DNA from: Schaalia turicensis ACS-279-V-Col4
GTDB taxonomy: Bacteria; Actinomycetota; Actinomycetes; Actinomycetales; Actinomycetaceae
Reading direction: 5' to 3'
Assembly (NCBI RefSeq): GCF_000296505.1
Contig: NZ_JH815211.1
Location: 5,729 to 69,728, forward strand
DNA length: 64,000 bases
Both the position numbers and the translations under genes were made by a program. The notes under the pieces were generated by a model. That model ran no database searches. It saw only the letters and a program-made list of their open reading frames with translations, and was not told where the DNA came from. Position 1 is the first letter of the stretch, and every line of letters starts with the position of its first letter. Positions 22,048 through 30,056 of the stretch are shown piece by piece.

Positions 22048-22215
22048 CTTCACCATCATTTTTGGCTGATCTACCCATGGTGTCGTCGCCTGTGCGACAG
22101 TACGCACGCGATAATAAGGACAAGCAGCTGGCCTGCGCACTTTCCGTTGCACGTTAAAAGACAGACAATAGGAAGCAACAAGATATGGTGATGACCTTTA
22201 AGGAGACAACTGACT

Positions 22216-23016
22216 GTGACTATTGATCGTCAGTATGAGGATCTGCTTGCGCGGATTATGGAAGAGGGAACTCTCAAAGGGGATCGCACCGGTACAGGCA
22301 CGCGTTCCCTGTTTGGTGGCCAGCTTCGCTACGACCTGTCCAGGGGATTCCCGCTGATCACGACGAAGCGCGTTCATCTGAAGTCGGTTGTCGGCGAGCT
22401 TCTCTGGTTCCTTTCCGGCGATTCGAACGTGCACTGGCTTCAGGAAAACGGCATCCGTATTTGGAACGAATGGGCGGATGAGAACGGCGATCTCGGCCCG
22501 GTCTACGGAATGCAGTGGCGCAAATGGGGCACCGCTCAGGGCCAGACGATCGATCAGATTTCTTCGGTTCTTGAAACGTTGAAGACAAACCCCGATTCCA
22601 GGCGCATGATCGTGTCCGCATGGAACGTGGGCGAACTAGAGAAGATGGCGCTGGAACCCTGCCACGCATTCTTCCAGCTCTACGTTGCCGACGGTCGCCT
22701 GTCCCTGCAGCTCTACCAGCGCAGCGCCGACATGTTCCTCGGTGTCCCGTTTAATATCGCGTCCTATTCGCTTCTCACTCACATGTTTGCTCAGCAGGCA
22801 GGCCTTGAGGTGGGCGAATTCATCTGGACCGGCGGCGACTGTCATATCTACTCCAACCACGTGGAACAGGTGACTGAACAGCTGTCGCGCACCCCTTACG
22901 AGTTCCCGACTTTGAAGCTGAATAAGGCTCCGTCAATGTTCGACTACACCTTCGATGACGTGATCGTTGAAGGCTACGAACACCATCCGACGATTAAGGC
23001 TCCGGTGGCAGTGTGA
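22216..23016 (+). CDS. thyA: Thymidylate synthase
   Basis: Makes dTMP from dUMP using methylene-tetrahydrofolate. The 266-aa length is standard. [11 protein letters not shown], the catalytic-cysteine motif [12 protein letters not shown] and the dUMP-binding [17 protein letters not shown] are all present. Start GTG at 22216 lies behind AAGGAG. The upstream gap has a GTGCG/CGCAC inverted repeat (22092-22107) next to GATAAT, a possible promoter. It overlaps the reductase gene by four bases (GTGA). Confidence 0.97.
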   Translation: MTIDRQYEDLLARIMEEGTLKGDRTGTGTRSLFGGQLRYDLSRGFPLITTKRVHLKSVVGELLWFLSGDSNVHWLQENGIRIWNEWADENGDLGPVYGMQWRKWGTAQGQTIDQISSVLETLKTNPDSRRMIVSAWNVGELEKMALEPCHAFFQLYVADGRLSLQLYQRSADMFLGVPFNIASYSLLTHMFAQQAGLEVGEFIWTGGDCHIYSNHVEQVTEQLSRTPYEFPTLKLNKAPSMFDYTFDDVIVEGYEHHPTIKAPVAV

Positions 23017-23543
23017 CAACCGTTGCTTCGATCTGGGCGCAGGACAAGAATGGCGTTCTTGGAACTGGAACGTCAATGGTGTGGCACGTGCCCGCAGACT
23101 TCGCACATTTCAAGGCTTCCACGTTGGGATGCCCGATCATCATGGGACGTCGTTCCTTCGAGGCATTGGGCGCTCCCCTGCCGGGACGAACCAACATTGT
23201 GATTACGCGTTCACACCTGTACGAGGCCGACGGCATCGACTTGGTGTATTCCATCGAGGCTGCCTTAAAGCACGCGCAGGACAAGGCTGAAGCAGACGAG
23301 GCTCCCTACATTTGGATCACCGGTGGAGCACATCTGTATGCCCAGACGATGGATCTGGTAGATGAACTGGTTGTCACCGACCTTGACCTTGATATTGAGG
23401 CCTCGAATCCTGATACTCCGCTGGTTCATGCGCCAGCAATTGACCCGACCGTGTGGGCCGTTGACCCTCAGCGCTCCGATTCTGAATGGAACGACAAGTC
23501 TGGCGACGCCCGCTGGAAGGTTACGACCTACGTTCGACGCTAG
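23013..23543 (+). CDS. folA: Dihydrofolate reductase
   Basis: 176-aa NADPH-dependent enzyme that regenerates tetrahydrofolate used by ThyA. Family motifs: [52 protein letters not shown] and the ITGGAHLY loop. Start GTG overlaps the thyA stop, so the two are coupled, a common arrangement. Confidence 0.95.
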   Translation: MTTVASIWAQDKNGVLGTGTSMVWHVPADFAHFKASTLGCPIIMGRRSFEALGAPLPGRTNIVITRSHLYEADGIDLVYSIEAALKHAQDKAEADEAPYIWITGGAHLYAQTMDLVDELVVTDLDLDIEASNPDTPLVHAPAIDPTVWAVDPQRSDSEWNDKSGDARWKVTTYVRR

Positions 23544-23566
23544 AACCAGAAGAAGAGATTGAAAAC

Positions 23567-24836
23567 GTGGTGGTAGCCTCGTCAACTAAAAAACCCAGAG
23601 CCTCGTCGGTGCTTGCCCACCCGACACTGCGCGCGCTACTTGCGATCGCCCTGTTTACGTACACGGCGCAGAACATGATCAACGTGTCGATCGCGCCTCT
23701 GGCGAGGGCGATGAGTATTCCGGAATGGATCGTCGGCGCCGCGGTATCGCTGGCAGCAGTTGCGGTTGCGATGCTCAGCCAGTTCTGGGGTCGTCGCTCG
23801 ATCGCGTGGGGACGCAGGCGAGTTCTGCTGACCGCCCTCTTCCTCGCATTCATTGCGGGCACGTTGTTCTCCGGCGTCGTCGCTCTGCGCGCAGCCGGTA
23901 TCGCCGGCACGGTTTTGACTGCCTCGATCATTCTGCTGGCACGAGGCCCCTTCTTCGGCTCCGCAGTCGCAGCGATTCCGCCGACCGGACAAGCTCTCAT
24001 TGCTGAGAACACTCCTGACGAAGCGTCGCGTGTGCGTGGTATGTCAGCGTTCTCTGGAGCAATCAACCTATCGATCATGATCGGCTCCCTGATTTCGTCG
24101 GCGCTTGGCACGTGGTGGATTTACGCGCCCGTGCACGCCACGCCGTGGTTCATCGCGATCGCGCTGATCATCGCGCTTGTTGCAGTGCCAAAGGATGCGC
24201 CTGCCACCAAGGACCCGGACGAGGAGACCCCCGGAACCCGTGGTGCTTCCCCCTCGCGTGAAGTGGAATGACTCGCGCATCCTGCCGTGGATTACCGGCA
24301 TCTTCGGTATTTTCTTTGCCAGTGGCGTCGTTCAGATCACGATGGGCTTCATTGTTCAGGATCGCCTGCATCTTGACCCAGCGCACGCGGTCTCCATGAC
24401 GGCATTGATGCTACTGGCGAATGCTGCCGGCGCGATGCTCATGCAGCTCCTCGTCGTCCCACGGCTGTCTCTTCCGCCGGTTATTCTGCTACGCACCGGC
24501 ATGACCTTGGGCTTTATCGCGCTAGCGACACTGACGTTTGCGTCCCACGGACCGATCATCACAGTCGCCACCTTCGTGCTCGGCGCGTCCAGCGGTCTGG
24601 CAAGCCCAGGCTTTAGCGCGGGTGCCTCGCTGGCAGTCAGCGACGAAGAACAGGGGGGCGTTGCTGGCATCATCAACGCGACCGGCGCCGTCACCTGGAT
24701 TTTTGCTCCGGTGAGTGCAACTGCACTCTACGGATGGCACCCGATTGTTCCTTTCGTCCTAGCCCTGGCTCTCGTCGCACTTTCTGTCAGTTTTGCATGG
24801 TTCCACTCGCGTCTTCGGGTAGCACAAACCCATTAG
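23567..24836 (+). pseudogene. MFS transporter, frameshifted
   Basis: A 12-helix major facilitator protein is split into two frames. The N-terminal half (from GTG 23567 behind GAAGAGA) holds six helices including the loop SQFWGRRSIAWGRRRVLL and stops at 24271. The C-terminal half continues in the +1 frame to 24836 with six more helices. Removing one C from the C5 run at 24228-24232 joins them smoothly through EETPEPVVLPPRVKWNDS. It may be a decaying gene, a phase-variable tract or a sequencing error. Substrate unknown; it follows folA by 23 bases. Confidence 0.8.
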
Positions 24837-24884
24837 GTTCGCCTAACCTGAAGCGGTACGTTTCTTCAAAGGAGAACAACCCAC

Positions 24885-26291
24885 ATGACAACAACGCGCA
24901 CTGAATCTGACTCAATGGGCACCGTCGAGGTCGCCACCGACCGCTACTGGGGCGCCCAGACCGAGCGTTCCCTGCACAACTTCGACATCGGCCGTAACAC
25001 TTTCGTGTGGGGCCGTCCCATGATCCATGCTCTGGGTGTCCTGAAGAAGTCTGCTGCACTGGCCAATGCTGAGCTCGGCGAACTCCCCCAGGAGATCGCT
25101 GACCTGATCGCCAAGGCCGGCGACGAAGTCATCGAAGGCAAGCTCGACGATCACTTCCCACTGGTTGTTTTCCAGACCGGTTCTGGTACGCAGTCGAACA
25201 TGAACTCCAACGAGGTCATCTCCAACCGCGCCATCGAACTCGCCGGTGGCGAGATGGGCACCAAGACCCCCGTTCACCCGAATGACCACGTGAACCGTGG
25301 TCAGTCCTCGAACGACACCTTCCCCACCGCCATGCACATCGCAGTCGTCTGCGAATTGCAGGCCATGTACCCGCGCGTCATGCAGCTGCGCGATACCCTG
25401 GCCAAGAAGGCTGAAGACTTCACAGACATCGTCATGGTCGGTCGCACCCATCTGCAGGACGCCACCCCGATCACCCTTGGTCAGGTCATTTCCGGTTGGG
25501 TTGCTCAGATTGATTTCGCCCTCGACGGCATCCGCTACGCAGATTCACGTGCACGCGAGCTCGCCATCGGTGGCACTGCGGTCGGCACCGGCCTGAATGC
25601 CCACCCGGCATTCGGCAAGCTCTGCGCCACGAAGATTTCCGAGGAAACCGGCATTGAGTTCAAGCAGGCAGACAACCTGTTCGCAGCCCTTGGCGCACAC
25701 GACGCACTGGTCCTGGTCTCCGGTGCCCTGCGCGTCCTGGCTGATGCCCTGATGAAGATCGCCAACGATGTCCGCTGGTACGCTTCTGGCCCGCGTAACG
25801 GCATCGGTGAACTGATCATTCCCGAGAACGAGCCCGGTTCGTCCATCATGCCCGGCAAGGTCAACCCGACCCAGTGTGAGGCCATGACCATGGTCGCCGT
25901 TCAGGTCTTCGGCAATGACGCAACCGTCGGTTTCGCTGGCTCGCAGGGCAACTTCCAGCTGAACGTTTTTAAGCCGGTTATGGCATGGAACGTTCTGGAG
26001 TCCATCCGCCTGCTCGGCGATGCGTGCGTTTCCTTCGACACGAACTGCGCATACGGCATCGAACCGAATGACGAGAAGATCCAGCACAACTTGGACATCA
26101 ACCTCATGCAGGTGACCGCCCTCAACCGCCACATCGGCTACGACAAGGCGTCGAAGATTGCGAAGAATGCTCACCACAAGGGCCTGTCGCTACGCGAGTC
26201 TGCCTTGGAGCTCGGCTTTGTCACCGACGCTGAGTTCGATGCCTGGGTTGTTCCGGTTGACATGACGCACCCGAGCGCTGCCGGCGAGTGA
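24885..26291 (+). CDS. fumC: Class II fumarate hydratase
   Basis: Converts fumarate to malate in the TCA cycle; 468 aa, soluble homotetramer. Signature [11 protein letters not shown], catalytic-site segments [14 protein letters not shown] and [13 protein letters not shown], and helical core all match. NRGQSSND favours fumarase over aspartase. AAAGGAGAA precedes the ATG. Strong codon bias suggests high expression. Confidence 0.96.
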   Translation: MTTTRTESDSMGTVEVATDRYWGAQTERSLHNFDIGRNTFVWGRPMIHALGVLKKSAALANAELGELPQEIADLIAKAGDEVIEGKLDDHFPLVVFQTGSGTQSNMNSNEVISNRAIELAGGEMGTKTPVHPNDHVNRGQSSNDTFPTAMHIAVVCELQAMYPRVMQLRDTLAKKAEDFTDIVMVGRTHLQDATPITLGQVISGWVAQIDFALDGIRYADSRARELAIGGTAVGTGLNAHPAFGKLCATKISEETGIEFKQADNLFAALGAHDALVLVSGALRVLADALMKIANDVRWYASGPRNGIGELIIPENEPGSSIMPGKVNPTQCEAMTMVAVQVFGNDATVGFAGSQGNFQLNVFKPVMAWNVLESIRLLGDACVSFDTNCAYGIEPNDEKIQHNLDINLMQVTALNRHIGYDKASKIAKNAHHKGLSLRESALELGFVTDAEFDAWVVPVDMTHPSAAGE

Positions 26292-26401
26292 GCCTGGCAT
26301 TGGCGGCCTCTGACCTGCTCGGCCAGACGTCGACACCAGCGACGTTCAGCCAGTGGGTGTAGTTCTCGTTTCTGATTGACGAGGCCGCAACCACGGTCGC
26401 G

Positions 26402-26437
26402 AAGGGGCCGGTGGGATTTGAATCCCACCGGCCCCTT
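26402..26437 (+). terminator. Terminator hairpin after fumC
   Basis: A near-perfect 16-bp GC-rich stem (26402-26417 with 26422-26437) lies 110 bases after fumC. The tail GCCATTC is only weakly U-rich. The centre resembles a tRNA T-arm by chance, but no cloverleaf can be drawn. Confidence 0.7.
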
Positions 26438-26528
26438 GCCATTCTCTGCGCGGAGGTGAACAGGACTTTCTCCTCTCACAAGGAGGCGATATCGCAGCCA
26501 TAAGATGAGTTGTGATCGAAGAGGCTCC

Positions 26529-26945
26529 ATGTTGTTCACTCGCCGTTTCGCTTCCGTTTTGAGCGTCGGACTTACTGGTGCACTACTCGCTGGTTGTTCT
26601 TCAGCTTTGACCAGCGAATCAGATGGAGCTTCAACGACTTCGCAGTCTTCGGCCAGCGCCTCTCAAGCAACTGAGGTCGGCATGGTGATCGATGTGCGTA
26701 CTCCCGATGAATACGCTGACGGCCACATCAAGGGTGCGACCAATATCGATTTCAACTCCGACGCTTTCGCCAATGACATTACGAAGCTTGATAAGAACGG
26801 CACCTACACTCTGCACTGCCATTCCGGCAACCGTGCGGGTCAGGCACTGAAGCTGATGCAAGAAGCCGGCTTCACGAACGTCATGAATGCTGGTGGCTTT
26901 CAAGATGCGTCCAAGAATCTGGGCATCGAGCTGGTCACCGAGTAG
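26529..26945 (+). CDS. Rhodanese-like lipoprotein
   Basis: 138-aa surface lipoprotein with one rhodanese domain. Signal peptide MLFTRRFASVLSVGLTGAL leads into the lipobox LLAGC, followed by a Ser/Thr-rich spacer. The domain begins MVIDVRTPDEYADGHIKGA and has an active-site loop CHSGNRAG with the sulfur-accepting cysteine. AAGAGG precedes the chosen ATG. Convergent with the sulfite/anion exporter gene next door, suggesting but not proving a shared role in sulfur handling. Confidence 0.88.
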   Translation: MLFTRRFASVLSVGLTGALLAGCSSALTSESDGASTTSQSSASASQATEVGMVIDVRTPDEYADGHIKGATNIDFNSDAFANDITKLDKNGTYTLHCHSGNRAGQALKLMQEAGFTNVMNAGGFQDASKNLGIELVTE

Positions 26946-27075
26946 TCAAACGCGTCCCCCAACCAATGCGTAAAGGCAATCGCGGGGAGGTTCAGATGGT
27001 TCAGTTGGGCATCAGAATCGACAAAGAATGAGCCGAGGCTGTGGACAGCCGAGCCTTCCCGAGAGCACAAGATAG

Positions 27076-27891
27076 CTATTTCTGGCGTCGTTTAAAGATT
27101 CCGGCTTTACGCAGAGTATTGAGCATGACCACGATCAGGAAGATCGTGAAGAGAATGTTGCCAGTTTCGGGTGAAATCCAGCCTGCGACGAATGTGCCTG
27201 CGGGTGCACTGAATGCTGCGGAGATGCCGACGATGATACCGGCTTTGAGGTCGACGATACCGTGTTTTGCGTTTGTCCAGGTTCCAGAGATGGCGGTGGG
27301 GATCATGACGAGTAGTGAGGTTCCGCGGGCAAGGAGGTCGCCGAGGCCGACGACAAGTTCCATGCCAGGGACAAGGACTGATCCACCACCGATGCCGACG
27401 AGTCCGGCGAGGATTCCGGAGAGGACGCCGACGAAGATGAGTCCTATTCCGCGTGGTATATCGAGGGTGAGTCCGGCGTCGCGTACGGGGATGTTGATTT
27501 GCTGAGAAACAATCACAAAGAGTGCGAAGACGACGATGATCCAGGGGAGGATTCGGTCTGGTAGTTTGCGTAGGAGCCAGACGCCGATTTGGGCACCGAC
27601 AAGTGCGCCGACGATGAGGATGATTGCTGCGCTCCAGGAGACGTTGCTACTGAGGGCGTATGAGGTTGTGCCCGTGAGCGCGGTGAATATGAGGGCAAGC
27701 AATGAAGTTGCTGAGGCACGACGTTGATCCATCCCGAGGACGGACATGAGTGCTGGAACGATAACGAGTCCACCGCCGACGCCGAAGAGGCCGGCGAGGA
27801 AGCCGGCAAGTAGCCCGGTGAGGATGACAAGGAGTGTGCGAGAGAAGTGTCCTGCTGGTTGGTCTTTCGCTGGTTGTAGTGTTTGAGTCAT
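27076..27891 (-). CDS. TauE/SafE family anion exporter
   Basis: 271-aa membrane protein with about eight helices arranged as two similar halves, each starting with a glycine motif (LAGLFGVGGGLVIVPAL and LAGLVGIGGGSVLVPGM), the hallmark of TauE/SafE. Members export sulfite, sulfoacetate or other small anions. The start overlaps the stop of a small damaged upstream frame by four bases (ATGA), implying a former coupling. Confidence 0.9.
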   Translation of the reverse strand: MTQTLQPAKDQPAGHFSRTLLVILTGLLAGFLAGLFGVGGGLVIVPALMSVLGMDQRRASATSLLALIFTALTGTTSYALSSNVSWSAAIILIVGALVGAQIGVWLLRKLPDRILPWIIVVFALFVIVSQQINIPVRDAGLTLDIPRGIGLIFVGVLSGILAGLVGIGGGSVLVPGMELVVGLGDLLARGTSLLVMIPTAISGTWTNAKHGIVDLKAGIIVGISAAFSAPAGTFVAGWISPETGNILFTIFLIVVMLNTLRKAGIFKRRQK

Positions 27892-28096
27892 AAGGCGTCG
27901 CAGTCCTTTGCTGTGTTGCTTGGGTGAGCGTAGATGAGTGTCAGATTATCGATGACGATTCCGTGGTTAGCGCATGCGCCACTGACTGCGGGTTCGGCTT
28001 CTGCGAGGCGTTGGACCTTGGTTGTGTATCCGTCGGCGATGGAACAATAATGCTCCATCCGCCTGTTGAGCGGGTGAAGTATGCGGTGATGTTCAC
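27888..28096 (-). pseudogene. Small HicB-like frame with a frameshift (tentative)
   Basis: From a GTG at 28096 behind GAGAGAA the translation begins VNITAYFTRSTGGWSIIVPS. In the neighbouring frame a run of 56 codons (from ATG 28058) ends exactly at the tauE-like start. Joined near 28045 they read as a short protein with HicB-like opening (xRSxGWW-type) and the continuation GYTTKVQRLAEAEPAV. The four-base overlap with the next gene supports real coding, but the assignment is weak. Confidence 0.35.
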
Positions 28097-28160
28097 GGTT
28101 GTTTTCTCTCTGACCATTCCACGATTAACGATAGAGGGAACCATGTACAAACTGAAGGCC

Positions 28161-28201
28161 GAATATAAAAAGGTCGGAACCTCGATTGAGGTCCCGACCT
28201 T
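28161..28201 (-). terminator. Original terminator of the initiator tRNA gene
   Basis: A 13-bp interrupted stem (28170-28177 plus 28079-type inner pairs at 28179-28183 with 28188-28192 and 28194-28201) is followed on the minus strand by TTTTTATA. It lies four bases beyond the CCA of the displaced tRNA 3' end, as expected for the tRNA gene before insertion. Confidence 0.8.
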
Positions 28202-28204
28202 ACT

Positions 28205-28242
28205 TGGTAGCGGGGACAGGATTTGAACCTGCGACCTCCGGG
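28205..28242 (-). other. Displaced 3' end of tRNA-fMet (left attachment junction)
   Basis: On the minus strand this reads as part of the anticodon arm, variable loop, T-arm (GCAGG TTCAAAT CCTGT), acceptor 3' half CCCCGCT, discriminator A and encoded CCA. It lacks the 5' two-thirds. The intact partner is at 34846-34919, and both share the 11-bp core at 28232-28242 and 34870-34880. It is therefore the original chromosomal 3' end, cut off by integration. Confidence 0.9.
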
Positions 28243-28355
28243 GTCTGAACTGTTTCACAGTGAAATAGCGCGGTAGAGCCAAGTATTCGTTGGAATCATG
28301 CGGTAAGTGCGCCGATTAGGTTACCGCTTGATACTGCTCGATATGGGGTATTCAC

Positions 28356-28382
28356 GATGAAACATAGGGAATAAGGTAGGGA
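28356..28382 (+). repeat. 27-bp terminal direct repeat, left copy
   Basis: Identical over 27 bases to 34748-34774 and in the same orientation. Both lie about 100 bp inside the attachment cores, a position typical of arm-type integrase sites. The last bases also form the palindrome at 28376-28392. Confidence 0.85.
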
Positions 28383-28392
28383 CTCCCTACCT
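28376..28392. terminator. Palindrome at the end of the integrase gene
   Basis: A perfect 8-bp inverted repeat around one base (GGTAGGGA c TCCCTACC) overlaps the last codons of the integrase. It may end integrase transcription or bind protein at the element end. Confidence 0.45.
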
Positions 28393-29601
28393 TTCCTCGC
28401 GCCGTGCCCGTGCGGCCTCGTAGAGGCTCGTGAGGTCGGATAGATCGCTGTAGGCCTGCGCGTTGACATCGAGCGAGTGCCCGAGTGTTCGAGCACGCAA
28501 TAGCACGTCAACGTCTGTCCGATACAGGGTATTGAGGGTTGTCCGCCAGACGTGCGTTCGGTGCGTTTCCAGCAGGGGCACGTCACACGCTCGGGCAATC
28601 TCTAGGTAGAAGCCCTTGAGGACCTTTTGAGCATTGAATCTGTCCCACTCGGTGTCGGGATTCAACGGCGCACCGACAACATATTGCCCGCCGATCTCAT
28701 CCTTTCGTCGAAGCAGGTGCTCGTACACCGCAGGCTCGACGAGAGCCGCAACACGCGGGTTGCCCGTCTTCGCATTCTCAGCCCTGATGAGACACGCAGG
28801 GCGACCGTTGCCGTCTTCAATGACATCGGACCACAGAAGCGTCCTCGCTTCGCTAACGCGTAACCCCGTGGCCATTTGAAGCAGCGTGAGGTCGATACAG
28901 TTTCGGTGAACAGCTACACGATCTTCGAGTGTGTACCTGCCCCGCTTCGGTGGGTCCACGCCTTCGGCAGGGTCCACTGTTAGGAGGTGCGTGAGTACGC
29001 GGTCGTATTCGGCACTGGTGAGCGCGCGCCCACCTTCGGGTCTCTCGCGTTTCTTTACGTTCCCGAGGTCGATCCGGGCACCAGCGAGGGGGTTGTATTC
29101 GATTACGTCGTCTTTGATGAGTTCTTCGAAGAAGTATCGGCTGGCAACGCCTTTTGCGTGACGGCCACTTTCCGATCCATGCTCGGCGGCGATCTTCTTC
29201 AAGAGTTCTTCGATGGTGCGGCGTCGCGTTACCGAGGCGATCGAGTACCCCTTGAACGCCTCATCGAGGTAGGCAAGGACGGTCTTGTAGCGATTCTTTG
29301 AGTTCTTCGAGAGTTTTGAGGAGTCAGTGACGATGGGTTTGGAGACCTTCTCCAGGTACTCGGTTGCCAGTGATGAGGGCTTCCAGTTACCACCTGTTCC
29401 GCCCTGAGCCAGCAGTTCGGCCGCCTTGGTGTGTGCCCTTGCTCGCGCTTCGCCTTTCGTCGAGCCTGTCGTGTCACGCGAGAGGAGGCGTCCGTCATGG
29501 AGGCGGATTTTCCATTGGATGCGGTATTTCCCGTTCGGTAGACGAACAGGAGTCACTGAGTCGATTGTGTTGGTTCCTGAGGGTATTTGAACTCTAGGCA
29601 T
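28387..29601 (-). CDS. int: Tyrosine recombinase (phage-type integrase)
   Basis: Site-specific recombinase of the element, about 404 aa. It has an N-terminal arm-binding region, a SAM-like core-binding domain (about 85-165) and a catalytic domain with TGLRVSEA (first Arg), HVWR (His-x-x-Arg), LGHS and the nucleophile in NAQAYSDL. The start at 29601 is chosen because TATAAT lies six bases upstream, implying a leaderless message. It acts on the tRNA-fMet site next to its 3' end and diverges from the excisionase-like gene. Confidence 0.93.
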   Translation of the reverse strand: MPRVQIPSGTNTIDSVTPVRLPNGKYRIQWKIRLHDGRLLSRDTTGSTKGEARARAHTKAAELLAQGGTGGNWKPSSLATEYLEKVSKPIVTDSSKLSKNSKNRYKTVLAYLDEAFKGYSIASVTRRRTIEELLKKIAAEHGSESGRHAKGVASRYFFEELIKDDVIEYNPLAGARIDLGNVKKRERPEGGRALTSAEYDRVLTHLLTVDPAEGVDPPKRGRYTLEDRVAVHRNCIDLTLLQMATGLRVSEARTLLWSDVIEDGNGRPACLIRAENAKTGNPRVAALVEPAVYEHLLRRKDEIGGQYVVGAPLNPDTEWDRFNAQKVLKGFYLEIARACDVPLLETHRTHVWRTTLNTLYRTDVDVLLRARTLGHSLDVNAQAYSDLSDLTSLYEAARARREER

Positions 29602-29606
29602 ACCTT

Positions 29607-29675
29607 GATTATACCTAGGGACTGGCAACTGTGGTTCAATTTAACACTGATGTGTTGCCAAAGTTAGGTATGATG
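29607..29675. promoter_or_regulatory. Mirror-image promoter/operator pair between int and the HTH gene
   Basis: Two near-identical motifs of 22-23 bp face opposite ways: minus strand 29607-29629 and plus strand 29654-29675. Each reads GTTGCCA, four or five bases, then TAGGTAT(A/G)AT. The minus copy contains the TATAAT used by int. A regulator binding both could coordinate the two directions. On the plus strand TTGCCA (29655-29660) is also spaced 18 bases from TATTAC. Confidence 0.55.
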
Positions 29676-29819
29676 TGGTATTACTTTGGTAGACGATAGG
29701 GATGTCGAAAAACCTAGTAGGCGTGGCCTCCGTTGCCACAAAAACGAGCGATGCAACACCCGTTGCAACCGAGGGGTCCCACTCGGGTCGCCTAGATGCT
29801 TCATGTCTAGGAGACCTCA

Positions 29820-30056
29820 ATGTCTACCCCTACTACTACTTCTACCCTCGTCACCCCCGCTGCCCTCACTGCTGAGGAAGCTGCCACTTATCTCGGCCTG
29901 TCACGGCAAACGCTCGCTAACTGGCGAGTTCGTGGTCTGGGGCCTGCGTATTCGCGTCTTGGAGGCGTTGGTCGTCCGCGCATCGTGTACCTCGTTGAGG
30001 ACCTCGATGCGTTCCTTCGGGCTACTCGTGTCGAGACGACGGGAGGCCAGCGATGA
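29820..30056 (+). CDS. Excisionase-like helix-turn-helix protein
   Basis: 78-aa MerR/HTH_17-type DNA-binding protein with AALTAEEAATYLGLSRQTLAN as recognition helix region and a wing (GRPRIVYLVEDLDAFL). Proteins like this act as Xis or repressor in small integrative elements. TAGGAG precedes the ATG. A CCTAGA/TCTAGG hairpin (29791-29812) covers the leader. It overlaps rep by four bases (ATGA). Confidence 0.82.
   Translation: MSTPTTTSTLVTPAALTAEEAATYLGLSRQTLANWRVRGLGPAYSRLGGVGRPRIVYLVEDLDAFLRATRVETTGGQR

Noticed and set aside
26402..26437. tRNA-like T-arm centre
   Set aside because: The base before the loop cannot pair as in a T-arm and no acceptor, D or anticodon arm can be drawn; it is a terminator hairpin.
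27924..28282. Frames crossing the tRNA remnant on both strands
   Set aside because: Their segments over 28205-28242 are read-through of tRNA sequence, a known annotation artefact.
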